DNA of 64,000 nt from Papaver somniferum (GCF_003573695.1 NC_039363.1:127145302-127209301); one strand, 5' to 3'. Numbered from the stretch's first letter, positions 1 through 11,280 are shown. Made by a program: numbers and translations. Notes: a model not told the origin generated them from the letters alone.

Positions 1-566
1 GACGATGTGTTGGACTCGTCAAGTTCATCCCTTGATGATGATGACTGGGATTTGATAGTGATGGCCACTACGGGTTTCATTACTGGATATTTTGAGGGGA
101 AATTTTGTGCTGTCGGGTATAATGTGGATAGGGTTGCTAGGCAGTTAGGTTACGATCAAGGTTTGGCGTCTATTCAGACTCCGATGTTCCCAGCCGATGA
201 TGATGATCTAATGAACGAATATAATCGCTGGTTCGTCTTTAAACCCGATGGCCCCAGGTTGTGTCGGGATCGTCCTTTCAGCTTGTCAGTTCCTTCATCG
301 AAAGCCCCCCCCCAAAGTTTACACAAGCTTGGTGTACAAATTGGTATGATTAGCTGACACGGATGATTGAGTTTGTATGTGATATTGCTGATTCCACAGG
401 AGGCATTAGTCCTCGTAAGTTAAATACCCGTGGTCGTATTAAACTTGCACCCGAGGTTGCTGCTGCTCATGGCATAAAGTCTGGATCGAGAGAGAAGAAT
501 ATTGGGGGTGCTGCCCAAAAGGGAAAAGAGGTAGCTGCTTTTGCCGCTGTTAAGGTAGGTTCCTAA
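1..566 (+). pseudogene. Plant-mobile-domain (PMD) like gene, C-terminal part, 5' end outside window
   Basis: The frame is open from the left edge and ends at 357. Its best landmark is the stretch NRVARQLGYDQGL-like (here VDRVARQLGYDQ, around 140-175), which matches the 'R-V-A-R-Q-x-G-x-D-Q' signature near the C-terminus of plant mobile domain / aminotransferase-like proteins. A second open stretch (363-566) in another frame contains ISPRKLNTRGRIKLAPEV and a Lys/Ala-rich tail, and may be a further exon. PMD proteins occur both as host genes (MAIN/MAIL) and inside transposons. No ATG can be chosen because the N-terminus is missing. The strand is opposite to the retroelement A0 that lies downstream, which suggests an antisense accessory ORF of that element. 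The family call is moderate and the TE origin is inference. Confidence 0.45.
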
Positions 567-1027
567 TGTTAAATGAATGATGCGTTTAAGTGTTGGTTTA
601 TTTGGTTATGTTGACGTGTGGGGTGTTTCGCTATTTTTATATAAAGCCAACCACGGCTGGTGATACGAAATAAGGGGGAATCAACAACGTCGTCTGAAGG
701 TCAGAGAGGTAAGTAGAGAATTACGTAAGCATACATTATTGGGCCGCACGTGATTTTCATAAAGTATTCAGGGATTGGGCTGGAATGTTATACACGTCAT
801 CTGCATTTCGCTCCTTATAAATATGTAAGTTCAAGAGAAATCATTCGTCTGTGATTGAAACTCTTCTCCTCTTTGTAATAGGTTTATTAGTTGGTGGAAC
901 ATTGAGCCCTCAAAATTATTTCTCCAGTCCAGGTTCTCAGGTAAGGTATTTTATACTGTCTTTTCTCTTCTATCTTTTTCGGGAAGTAATCCATTGATGT
1001 CTCGGGTGTGTCTGTTGGGGAGTAATC
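567..1027. other. Non-coding stretch, probable intron or leader
   Basis: No convincing ORF. It contains GT-rich, AT-rich sequence and several possible 3' splice sites (for example tttgtaatag near 870-882). It may be intronic sequence between the PMD-like part and the coiled-coil ORF. Confidence 0.3.
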
Positions 1028-1732
1028 ATGGGTCATTCGGAACAACTGGTGGATCAGAGCAATCTGAAAAAGCGGAGGCATCAAAGTGGTCAATTTATGT
1101 CTGGTGTGAGGTACCCCGACCCATCACCACTACCCTCCATCGGCAGCCCCAATTCTATGGTTGTTCAGGCAACTTGGTTTGATTTTAAAGGAAACGCCGC
1201 CGCTGTAGCGAATACCTATGCTCATTTCGTGCCAGTTTACAACTTCCTCGTGTCTCCAGAACTGAGAGATTACTACAAGGAAATTGTGGAGGAACTTGGG
1301 CATGTGGCGAGCACTGAAGTGCCGTCAGATCGGAACAATTTGATTTCCAGTGTGTCATCTTTGGTTGCTGTGGCGAAGGATGTGGCTGAATTTGGAAATG
1401 ATTGTCCGTCTGCTCCTACTTTGGAGACATGGAGAAGCAGCTTTGTTCTTCCGAGGTTGCTAAGGTTTAACATGGGCTGGATTGAAGAATTGTTCAAGGG
1501 GTTGGAAGAGATAAGAGCGGGTCGACAACTGGTGCTACCTGGTGAGATCACAAGTCTGAAAGAGAAAGTTAAGGCGGGGACTCAGAAATTAAAGGAGCAG
1601 CAGAAGGAGCAGATTCGGATAACTTCTGAGGCATCTAGGATTGCCGCTGAGGTCACAGCAACCTCGACAAAGTTGAAGTTGAAGCAGAAAGAGTTGGCTG
1701 ACAAAGAAGCCGAACTAGCTATCTTTGAGTGA
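1028..1732 (+). CDS. Coiled-coil protein of the PMD-associated type, uncharacterised
   Basis: An ATG-started ORF of 234 residues. The N-terminal ~45 residues are polar and Pro/Ser-rich. The middle (about residues 50-165) is a helical region (for example YFxPVYNFL-like and LETWRSSFVLPRLL). The C-terminal ~60 residues are a highly charged coiled coil (SLKEKVKAGTQKLKEQQKEQ and what follows, ending KQKELADKEAELAIFE). Such Lys/Glu-rich tails follow the mobile domain in many plant PMD proteins, so with the fragment at 1-566 this may be one spliced gene. No catalytic motif is visible. Function unknown. It may be the 3' half of an antisense ORF carried by the retroelement A0. Confidence 0.4.
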   Translation: MGHSEQLVDQSNLKKRRHQSGQFMSGVRYPDPSPLPSIGSPNSMVVQATWFDFKGNAAAVANTYAHFVPVYNFLVSPELRDYYKEIVEELGHVASTEVPSDRNNLISSVSSLVAVAKDVAEFGNDCPSAPTLETWRSSFVLPRLLRFNMGWIEELFKGLEEIRAGRQLVLPGEITSLKEKVKAGTQKLKEQQKEQIRITSEASRIAAEVTATSTKLKLKQKELADKEAELAIFE

Positions 1733-1966
1733 TTTTATTGCATGTTGTTTGGGTTTGAGATTATGGTCATTGTGTTTTGGATATTATCATTTCTTTGTTT
1801 GTTGCTTGAAACATTTTAGTGTTGGTGTTTTTGTAAGATGCTTTTGCTAATTTTCATCCCATTATTATTATTTTGATTATCGTGTGTAGTTCATAGTATA
1901 AATAGATATATATAAGCCACATAGCTCATGAGTATATGTCAGTTGTGTTTTGGGCAGTGATTGAGG

Positions 1967-2278
1967 ATGTCAGCTCGTATGAAGTTAGTTTCAGATATAT
2001 TGGTGTTGACTCGACTGATTAGTGTATTAGATTTGGCTGTTGAGCATTTTAGGCTTGTTTCGGTTGAGGATCAGGAGTTGATTATGAGTGCGGAAAGTAT
2101 CACAACAAGATCATTAAAGAAGAAGTCTTCATCAGACTTAGAAGTTGACAAACTTCGCCTCGTTTGTAACGCGAGGCGAGTTAAGTTCTCCTTTCTTGTT
2201 CGAGATACCGAAGTTGCTTTGCGTCATGTAAAGATTGCTTTATCCCATGTGCATAGCGAGTTGGCTAGTCACATCTGA
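1967..2278 (+). CDS. Small helical hypothetical protein
   Basis: An ORF of about 103 residues counted from the first ATG at 1967. It is rich in Leu, Val, Ser and Arg, with charged heptad-like spacing (LDLAVEHFRLVSVEDQ, then VDKLRLVCNARRVKFSFLVR). No known motif is recognised. A TATA-like run (agtataaatagatat) lies about 80 bp upstream, near 1895, so it could have its own transcript. It could equally be a chance ORF or a decayed exon of the adjoining PMD-like unit. Confidence 0.25.
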   Translation: MSARMKLVSDILVLTRLISVLDLAVEHFRLVSVEDQELIMSAESITTRSLKKKSSSDLEVDKLRLVCNARRVKFSFLVRDTEVALRHVKIALSHVHSELASHI

Positions 2279-2876
2279 TACTTGTGCATGGTGTTTGCGT
2301 GTTTGTGCCAAATAATATATATATATATTGTTGTGTTGTGTTGTTTCTTTTTTTTGGTGGTGAAAACAATCATCGAACTCTTGTAAGTTTCCGATGAGTA
2401 GTTTAGACTTGGAATGATATGGATTTTAGAGTTTCAGTTCTTTAGTCGTCTGCGGTTTTATTTTCCAACATTTCATAGGATTTCCCGTTATTTCGGGCAT
2501 ATAGCCTCTGGGCCAGGCACCCTTTAGATCTAACTCACAGCCGATGTAAGTATCTTTTGTGTGAGCTTAGTCCAGGTGAGGATGGTTAGATTCTGAATCC
2601 TTCTCGATTTGGAGTATGCAGGATGAAGTTATCCGTGTAGTGGTTGCATTACACTCATTCGATGATTCTAGTTACCTTTCTGAAAGATGTAAAGGGTAGA
2701 GAAAGATTTTAGAATAAGTGGATGAAGCCTTTTATTAAATGGCATTGTTGCGTACATGAATTGATATCATTCTTTCGTAATCCCCATACATGCTCCCCCC
2801 CTTCCCCTTTTTCTACTGCTATTCCTTTTGTCGGGGGTCTTATTGAAGGATTTTGTTGGTGCGTGCTTGACTTTTC
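2279..2876. other. Non-coding stretch between antisense ORFs and A0 protease
   Basis: No gene seen. It has a short AT dinucleotide run (2310-2329) and T-rich tracts. It lies 3' of the A0 coding region on the minus strand, where reverse transcriptase would be expected but is absent. Confidence 0.4.
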
Positions 2877-3661
2877 TTAACGCCTGTAGACATGTCCTCC
2901 ATCTGGGCGGGTAGTTTTCCTAAACTTCCTTCGTTCATCCTTGTGAACTTGTGTTCGTTTGGTAGAATTATCTGGGGGTGGGTTGGCATAGGTAGTTTCC
3001 CAGTCTGGGATTGGAGTTGAGTATATGTGTGTAATTACCTCACTTGGTTCACTCAATCCGTTGTAGAAGGCCGCTTCTGCTAAGTGTGCTTCCTCGGTTG
3101 TGAAGGGGTCAACCGAGGCAGGGACTCGCATCTGCTTCCCTTTCAGAATGAATTTAATGCATTGGTGGTAAGAGGAGGGCACGATCCCGTGTTTGTGTAA
3201 CCATGGCCTTCTCAAGAAAAAATGGTAAGCCGGGTGTACATCTATGGCGTAGAAAGGTTCACTGGCTTGGATAGATCCCACTTGAATTCTCAACTTGATA
3301 GTCCCTATTGTTTGCTGTGTGATTCCTCCAAACCCTTGGATTCCAGTAGTGAATTTATTGATGTTTATTTATTGAATTTATGCTTTCGGATCACCACAGT
3401 GACATACAGAGGTCTTGTATGATCACAATCCGTTGTCCGGTGTTTTTCCGAAAAGGTGATGGTGTCGGTAAGGAGCGGGTACTTACTATCCAAGTATTGA
3501 TTTACTTCCTCATTCGCTGCTATCTTGGTTAGTATTATCGCGTCGATTTGGCGTTGTTCAGCTGTAAAGTTCAATGTATCAAAGAATGCTGTAAATAATG
3601 GTTTCTTGGAAACAACGGCTGCAACATATTCATAATTATCTGCTTCAGACAGAATGCACAC
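2877..3661 (-). pseudogene. A0 protease region (Ty3/gypsy, Tat-like), broken
   Basis: Minus-strand fragments of a retrotransposon aspartic-protease domain. The piece at 3293-2877 holds the diagnostic C-terminal protease strand: AYHFFLRRPWLHKHGIVPSS corresponds to the usual 'YNxLLGRPWIHxxGAVPSTLHQ' of Tat/Ogre Gag-Pol. The piece at 3661-3365 is the linker and N-terminal part, and GFGGITQQTIGTIKLR lies between the two. The catalytic D-S/T-G triad, expected right after RKHKFNK, is missing, and the frame changes there, so a short deletion removed the active site. No RT follows. The domain can no longer function. Confidence 0.7.
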
Positions 3662-3689
3662 TTCTTCTGGCGTTATCTCGGGCTCTTAG

Positions 3690-4671
3690 TGCATGATCAT
3701 GAATGCCTGTCGTGGTAACGGATCCTTTTGGATATGGGTTTTTGGGCCAAAATCAATCTCCCCACTCTTCTGTCTGTTATGAATCTTCCATTTGAACGTC
3801 CTACAATGCTTTGTTGCGTGCTCTACCTTTTGGTGGAAATGACAGTACCTTGGGTGACGTTTATCCTGTTCCGTTGGTTCTTTTGCAGGTGACAGGAGAG
3901 TTTTGTCTCCATCTTTACGCCATTCCTCCAGTAGTTCTCTAACGACCTCTAACGGGCATGGGAAGTCCCGAGGTTCATATCACCTCATTCGAGTCGCCGC
4001 TCCTCTTGTAACCTTTCCCGTCTCTGAAGTTAGCTTGTCTTTTCCCATGTCCACTTTCTCCTTGTCTTTGGCATATGCCACTGAGTGTCCCTATTGCTTG
4101 GTTTCGGATGCTTTAAATTCCGCTGCATCGTCTGCTCGAGAACATGCATCTTCGAAGTCTGCAAAGGTTTCCAATCTGACAGCTGCAAGGATGAAGCTAA
4201 GCTCAGCTGGAATCCGGCTGATACCTATCTTAACAAGTTCCTTTTCGGGAATTTTCACGCTGCTACTTAGATACTCTCCTCGAAAACTTTTCGCGAAATC
4301 TAAATACTTTCCATCTGGCTTGAAATTATGGTTGCAAATATCTGAAAATGATTTTGTCTGGAATAGAATTTTTTCATGAATTGGGTTCGCATTTCATTCC
4401 AAGACGAGATATTATTTTCTTCTAGTCCAACAAACCATGTGAAGTCCTCTCCAGTGAGTGACTATCCGAATTCCCTAAGACAGATGGAATCGTTCGTGGC
4501 GTATTCGTTCAAGCTCATGAGAAAATGGAATACATGTTCTGTTGCATTGCCAGAGCCATCGAACAATTGAAACTTGGGTTGCTTGTACGTCACCGACATT
4601 GATTTATCCAGCAAGCCTTGAGTAAAAGGGGATTGCACAATAAAATTTGTCGTGGGCGGGGTTAGGCCATA
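3690..4671 (-). pseudogene. A0 gag core domain (interrupted half)
   Basis: Reading the minus strand from 4671 gives a typical retrotransposon gag domain: KFQLFDGSGNATEHVFHFL, then SLTGEDFTWFVGL and SSWNEMRTQFMKKFYS. These correspond to the 'F-x-G-x-G-D-P-x-x-H', 'A-x-x-W-F/Y' and 'W-x-E-L-x-x-x-F-x-x-x-F' landmarks. Several stops and frameshifts are present (one directly after REFG). Further on, around 3850-3720, CHFHQKVEHATKHC resembles the zinc-knuckle-like motif of this family. The N-terminal half of this gag is 8 kb away at 12578-13073, on the other side of E1. Confidence 0.7.
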
Positions 4672-4676
4672 GTGCT
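4672..4676. repeat. Target-site duplication of E1, left copy (GTGCT)
   Basis: GTGCT directly precedes the E1 LTR terminus TGATGTG and is repeated exactly after the other LTR at 12573-12577. A 5-bp duplication is the norm for Ty3/gypsy integrases. Confidence 0.93.
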
Positions 4677-5968
4677 TGATGTGTTTTCAAAGTTGTTGTA
4701 GTAGTATGATTCGTTCAAGACTTGTGAAAGCGGATTTCTAGATTTTTTAATAAATAAAAATAGGGAACTAAATTAAAAAGATGTTGTGAAAATTATGGAG
4801 AGAATAGGACTAGGATTCCACCATTGGTTGATATTAGTGATTTAATAAAACAATAATTATGCAACTCAACATTCAGACTGATTCTAATAGTATTGCCTAG
4901 ACATGTAGATTTCCAAAAGAATAGATGTTAATCCAAGCATAGAATATCAAAACCCTAAAGCAAGCATCTTCTATCAAGAGAAAATACACCTAACTAATCA
5001 AAATCATATAAACAATTTTTAATTCAATGCAAAAATCATAATAGAGTTGTTGTAATTAATTAATAAAAATATATCACTTTTACCGAAACAACAACTTCCT
5101 CCATAGCCCCAAGGATTGGTTTTAACTCCCCATATTGGAAACACACTCAGAATAATTTTTCATTGCTCAAAAGTGTTTACAAGTGATGAAATGGGAGAAA
5201 ATAATGATTAAACCGCGTTTTCTCTAAATGATCCCCAAACTCTCCATCCACTCACTGATACCTAAGACACTCTTATTTATACTGTGAAGCCAATCTTAGG
5301 TCGACAATCATCTCAATTACTCCAAAATATCTTTGCAGTTAATGAAAGTATTTCACGGGAATATTTCCTCTCCATTTTCACACGTCTTCTGAGTTGTATG
5401 GTATATCCAAATCTTCTCATTTAATTGAGCCAAATAATGAAGAAAATATCTTCAATTAATTCCGTGAATAATTCCTTCCCTGTTTTCGAAAATATCAACA
5501 AGTATACGATTTTCTTCTATTCAAGACACGTACAAAATCTTATTATCATGGTAAGAAGATAATCATGTCTTAAAGACACAAATATCCCCATAATATCATG
5601 ACCAGAATCTCACACAGTTGAGATTTATTTTCCCGCCAAATATCTTTCCCGTGAAAAAGAAGATGGGTGCCCCCTATCCGGTCCTGGGGTGCGAATAGCA
5701 GATGCCATGAGGGGTGTCTCTGATCAGCTGCTTGGGTGCAAATATCCTTTGGGTACCCCTTATCATTTGGACGCCCCTTATCCACAAGTGAGAGTCTGAA
5801 TAACACGTTCCTTCCGGTGCTTTAGACGACTTTTCGAGCCGATTTTTCCAAGAATGTTTATTTCCAAAAATACCTAAAAACACATAAAATACCATAATAA
5901 GTACAAAAAATCGAGTACCAACAATACATGAAATTAAGGACAACGTAGACACAAAAATGTGTCTATCA
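4677..5968 (-). repeat. E1 3' LTR
   Basis: Direct repeat of 11281-12572, of the same length. It carries a plus-strand tatttata near 5276-5283, that is a TATAAATA box on the minus strand. Open frames inside it (for example 5570-5979) are repeated in the other LTR and are not genes. Confidence 0.92.
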
Positions 5969-5983
5969 AATACCCCCAAACTT
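5969..5983 (-). promoter_or_regulatory. E1 polypurine tract
   Basis: The minus strand reads AAGTTTGGGGGTATT immediately upstream of the 3' LTR. This is the expected priming site for plus-strand DNA synthesis. The same tract flanks the 3' LTR of E3 at 27860. Confidence 0.75.
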
Positions 5984-7140
5984 ATTATTTGCTAGTCCTC
6001 TAGCAAATCTAGAAAATAAAAATGACTACACTTAGCATGTGCAGCAAGCCGTTAAAAACCGCTAGGTGGCCCTAGTGGCGGAGTGTTTTCTCCGGAGGGT
6101 TTACCAGAGGTGTACCCACAAAACCTTTACTCCAGACCCTAGTTATCTACGCAGAACCTTGGAAGGCACTAAAGAATCTCCTTGGTTGGCATACAATCAT
6201 TGACTATAGGAGGAAGTACCCTGATGCGAAATTCCAATTACTGTACACGAGTTTGCACTCAGCATACTAAAATTCATATATAAGTGACAGAGCTCTACTC
6301 AGATAGTTTCTGTACATCATAACCGGAGTCAACCAATCACATGGAAAGATTAAGAAGATGGATAAAGAGATAGTTAAAAGTGAACGGTGTTTCCCATATC
6401 TGTCTGAAGGCCTTTGCCAAGGTGAACCTATCCTAATGGACTGAGATATCGATCTGACTAATATCAACACAACTGGCATATACAAGGGTACCAGTGGTCG
6501 ATAAACCTAACTCTAGGTCAACACAACTGGCATATACAAGGGCACCAGGGGTCGACTTTATTGAATTTATTCCGGTTGGTCTAATGGTCTGGTCTTTTTT
6601 TTTGTTGGTATCTCAGTCACTATATTCCACCCTAGCAAAGGTAACAACTTGAATCGTGTGCCCCACAAAATCACTTAAAAAATAAAATCAGAAGGATTAG
6701 GATTCAACGAGATATGGCGAAACTACCATGTTTTTTTTTAATTCTAACACCTGAGCTCTGTGCTTTTATGAATAGACTCTTTAGATGTTTCCATCTAACC
6801 AGATTGGTTCCTCAAATCCTACAACCAAGATGTTCCCATCCACTTAGATTGGTTAGTGCCAACCTTAATAAGCATAAATTTCTAGGCTCTGGAGTTTATT
6901 TGTTGCAGCTAAGAGCTAACAAAAAGTTTCTTCCCCACCCCCAAACTTAAATCTAACATTCTCCTCAATGTTCTAAAGATGAAATTAAAAGCATGAACAA
7001 TAAAAAACTGTTACCACTTGATGGATGAAAAAAGAAATAAGGAAGGATATTACCGTAAGCATGAGTACCTCCCAGGAAATGCTAAAGTTAAAGTCTTTAG
7101 CTAGACATCAAATACCTAAAAAAGGATTGTCACCTTCCAA
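5984..7140 (-). other. E1 3' untranslated region
   Basis: About 1.1 kb without coding sense. It is closely similar to E3 27875-28960 (shared runs such as ggcatatacaaggg and the decoy polypurine run gggggtgggg near 6930). This marks E1 and E3 as members of one family. Confidence 0.7.
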
Positions 7141-10100
7141 AGTCATATATCAATAGTCGAAACAATTATGGATCCATAAGACTAAATAGAGCTGACACGA
7201 GTATGAGACAACTGCACTGATTCAGAAAAATGAAAAGAAGGAGCACGTCCTCATCTAAGGTTTCTGTCAAGACAACTGGGTTTATCTTCGGCTCGTAGTT
7301 GAACTTCATATGTGTTTCTCGATAAATAGATTCATCCGAAAAAAGGGTCTTTAATACCTAGGTTACCTCCTGGACAGTATCAGGAGGATTGGGTTGTGGA
7401 GTCTGAAAAGACTCAAGTAATATCTCATATGTACAAGGCTCGAGTCCCAAGTTAGGGACTCTAATTAGGAATACGATACAATCACAAGAACCATCACTAC
7501 CCCCGAACTTAGGGTTCATAGACAAACCTCTAACTATTTCTTGAATTTCCGGATCTTCAGATTCCTTAAAATACTCAAGAGATTCTTCTAGTTCTCTACC
7601 CCCAAACTTAGGGTCATCATTATTCTCAGAAAAACCTAAAACTATTGCCTGAATTTCTGGGTCCATAGAATCTTTAAAATACTCAAGAGCTTCTTCTAAA
7701 GATTGATCACATATCTGATCTAAGAGAATGGTTTCCTCAAAATCATCTAAAGAATCTACCAGTAAAGTATCAAGCCAATTATCCTGAACCAAATCCTGAA
7801 CTAAAGTGCTAATCATATTCACTTCTTCTAAATCATCATTCTCAGAAGGTTGTCTAGTAACATTAAAGACATTTAGTTCAGTGGTCATATTACCAAAGGA
7901 TATGTTCATAAGCCCAGTCCTACAGTTGATGACAGCGTTAGCTGTGGCTAAAAATGGGTGACCTAAAATCACTGTGATTTGACGACTTGGGTCCTGAACA
8001 GGCTGGGTGTCTAGAACAACGAAATCCACATGATAAATAAACTTATCAACCTCAATCAGAACATCCTCTATGACACCACGAGGGACTTTGACAGACCTAT
8101 CAGCTAATTGTAGTGTCATTTTAGTCGGTTTCAACTTACCAAGACCTAGCTGGGTGTATACATGATACGGGAGTAATTTAACACTATCTCCCAAGTCAAG
8201 TAAAGCTTTATCGATCATGGGATTACCAATCGCACAAGATATGGTGGGGCATCCAGGATCTTTATACTTAGGGGGTGTTTGGTTCAGAAGAATGGAAGTT
8301 ACCTGACCAGCTAAAAAAGCTTTCTTATGGAAATTAAGCTTACGCTTTCGTGTACAAAGATCTTTAAGGAACTTGGCATAAGCAGGCATATTCCTAATTG
8401 CTTCTAATAGCGGAATATTGATGTTCACCTGCTCAAATGTTTCCATTATCTCGTTTAAAGTCGACTCCTTCTTTGTTGGGGCTAACAAATGTGGATATGA
8501 GGCTCTAGGCACAAAGGTAGACCTATCAGGAATTTCTTGGGAATCCTTAGAGACTGTTTCAGTTTCCTCGTCTACGGGCTCCTCTTGGGAAGTAAAAGGT
8601 GGAACTACAGTATGTCCATTAGGCATGGCTACCTTATTGTCTACCATTTTACCACTCCTAAGGGTTGTTATCGAGTTCACATGGATTGATGATTTCTCAC
8701 CAGCTAAAGATATTTGATGGACTCCCCTAGGGTTGGGTTGTGGTTGACTAGGAAACTTTCATTTTTCTCTCAATGTCTCATTTATCTGACTAACCTGGGT
8801 TTTCAACTCGGAAATAGCCTGAGAGTTAGCCTGACCTATTATCTTATTTTCTTCTAAACCTTGAGCAACAGATTGCTGAAACTGCACAATGTTACGAGTT
8901 AACAAAGCAAGAGACTCTTCTAAACTCATAATCTTCTTATCCGAAGGGTTCTGAAACTGTGCCGGAGCTGAAGGATTCTTAGTATAGCCAAAACCTAGGG
9001 GAACCTGAGCATTACTAGACTGACCTTGATTCTGGCCCTTGGACCAAGAAAGGTTTGTATGGTTTCTCCATCCAGGGTTATAGGTTTCTGAATATGGGTC
9101 AAACTTCTGTTGGTTATGAAACCTAGTGTTGTTATAAAGAGCATTGTCTTGCTCTTCAACAGCATGGCCTTCCCAAAAAGGCTCATTTCATCCACTACTA
9201 CCACTAGAATGACCTAATTCTAAGGCTTCTAACCTTTTGGCTATAGATGCTATTTTGGCATCTGACTCATAAGATCCTTCTACCCTATTAACATTTCCTC
9301 TACTTAGAAGAATTGTTTTATGGGGATCCCTACTATTTTCCCATTGTTGGGTCTTATCGGCGATTTCAATCAAAAATGTCATCGCTTCATCAACAGTTTT
9401 ATTCTCAAACCCACCTGTGCATAAGGACTCAACCATGGTTGTTGTTGAATAATCTAAACCCTCGTAGAGGATCTGAACTAACCTAAACTTCTCCAAACCA
9501 TGATGAGGACATTGAGATATCAAGTCATTGAACCTTTTTAAGTACCTATATAAAGATTCTCCCTTTTGTTGGGAAAAAGTACATATTTGTGTCCTAATAG
9601 ACGATGTTTTATGCCTTGGGAAAAACCTATGTATAAAGGCAGAAGTAAGTTGGTCATAGGTTTCAATTGACTCAGAGTCCAAACTATACAGCCAAGATTT
9701 GGCTTTATCTTTTAAGGAAAAGAGGAATAACCTAAGTTTCAACGCATCATAACTTAGGTTTTTAATTTTCAGAGTACTGCAAACTTCCTCAAATCCCCTA
9801 ACATGAAAATAGGGGTTCTCATTCTCCTTCCCTAAAAACATTGGGAGCATCTGTAAAGTCCCAGGTTTCAGTTCATAATTTTCCTCGGTTTCAGCTAACT
9901 TGATACAAGACGGACGAGAGGTCCTAGTTGGGTTTGGCAAAGCTTTCAAAGTTTCCATTTCTGGCACTACCAAAGGACTAGGAGTACTAGGGGTACTTTC
10001 CTCACAAAGAGTCAGATTCTCAAAACTGAAGTTTCCAAAAACGTGGCTCTCAAAAGAAGAGTCTTCGAGCTCCCCGTCTTCACAAGAAGAACTACTAGGT

Positions 10101-10162
10101 TTTTCACTAATCAAACGACCTAGAGTGTTTCTTTTCCAAGCCCGTTTAAAAACTTCGGGCAT
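7141..10162 (-). pseudogene. E1 gag-protease ORF with hydrophobic tail, stops present
   Basis: ATG at 10162 (MPEVFKRAWKRNTLGRL). The frame is preserved for about 940 codons, broken by a TGA near 9188, a TGA near 8758, and a TAG at 7358 (CAG in E2). The domains in order are: acidic leader; gag capsid region (around 9850-9400, with KDKAKSWLYSL and YLKRFNDLISQCPHHG); a Gln/Ser/Pro-rich linker; a conserved THSITTLRSG-type segment; and a protease at about 8210, where DLGDSVKLLP replaces the family's DLGASVNLLP, so the catalytic triad is altered. Beyond the TAG the frame goes on into a Leu-rich tail ending LMDP*LFRLLIYD at 7187-7145. Its product would be a virus-like-particle structural polyprotein. 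RT and IN are absent by structure, not by decay, because E2 has the same layout. Confidence 0.85.
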
Positions 10163-11257
10163 ACATTAGAAAAACAAAATCAAAAGGAAAAGCCCTAAAA
10201 AGGAAGGGATGTTCTATGCAAACACAAACAAGGCTGACTCCACCACAACAAACCTACTGATTTCTAGCAAACAAAAAGCATGATGGCTCCACTTAGATTG
10301 TTTCTAGACCAACTTCTAATCCTTCGAACGGGAATTCATTACAATTTAAGCAAACCCCTATGGAATCAATCCGAGTTAAAGTAAGTTGAATAGAGGCGAG
10401 GGAAGCTTGGTGGAGCTTTGATACCCCAAGGACTCACTGGTATTACAAGGCGGCGCAGTCACGCATTCAACTTACAGAAACCGTCAAGAACTTCGAAGTA
10501 TGCTTAAAAGAGTAACCAATATTTTTCGAATGACTTTCCTGTTAATCTCGTTACCCTATCGGTCTCATTCTAGTCAAAATTTTAGGATTAGGTTCGCGTT
10601 TGGTGTCGTTTTCCTAAGGCGGGCAAGAAGAGAACGATGATGAAATCCGAACCCTTATCTTGTATGGCCAGTCCTTGCCCTTTACTAGGAAATTAAAGCA
10701 TCCGTTTTCAAGTCCTCAACATATATGCATACGAAGGAAGACAGTAACTCGCTGACAGGGGATTCACGAGTATTTCGACAAACTTACCTCCCGTACCAGA
10801 CGGGGGATGAACCTTTGTAGTCGACTCGGGCCACGACTCCTATGTCATGTACGAACCCGAGGGGCCGAGGTGATATCATAATCACCGTCCTTCTCTGCAA
10901 ACAGTTTATATTTAAACTACCTTCCGTAGGGTTTAAAAATAATGTCCCAAAATTTAAAGTCCAAAGTCCAAAAATATAAAGTGCAAAAGAAAAAGAAAGT
11001 CTAAAAAAAATAAAAATCTACAAAAATAAAAATGTCTCATTTTTTTTTTTATAAAAAAAAAATCTTCTTCTTTCGCTCCTTTCGCTTTGCCTTTTACTCC
11101 AGTCTTTAAGTATTCACCAAAAGCTTTGGAAAAATTTTCAATTCACTCCAAATTCCAAAATCTGAAAGAAAAAGACAAAAACCCAAAAACGTAAAGAAGA
11201 ACAAATAAAAATAAAAACCTAAAAAAAAAATCTAAAAACTCTAGCCTAAAGACAAGT
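10163..11257 (-). other. E1 5' leader between PBS and gag
   Basis: About 1.1 kb of non-coding leader, with A/T-rich tracts (10900-11250) and a segment (10400-10890) nearly identical to E2 23850-24330 and E3 34700-35190. Conservation across three copies suggests packaging or translation signals, but this is inference. Confidence 0.6.
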
Positions 11258-11274
11258 CCGCGTCGGCGGCGCCA
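11258..11274 (-). promoter_or_regulatory. E1 primer-binding site
   Basis: The minus strand reads TGGCGCCGCCGACGCGG, six bases inside the 5' LTR. The first eight bases match the 3' end of plant tRNA-Asp (usual PBS TGGCGCCGTTGCCGGGGA), and the rest diverges. The identical site is in E2 and E3. Confidence 0.75.
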
Positions 11275-11280
11275 AAAATT

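Noticed and set aside
5570..5979. Open frames in the E1 LTR (also 12168-12556)
   Set aside because: LTR sequence repeated in both copies, without known motif.
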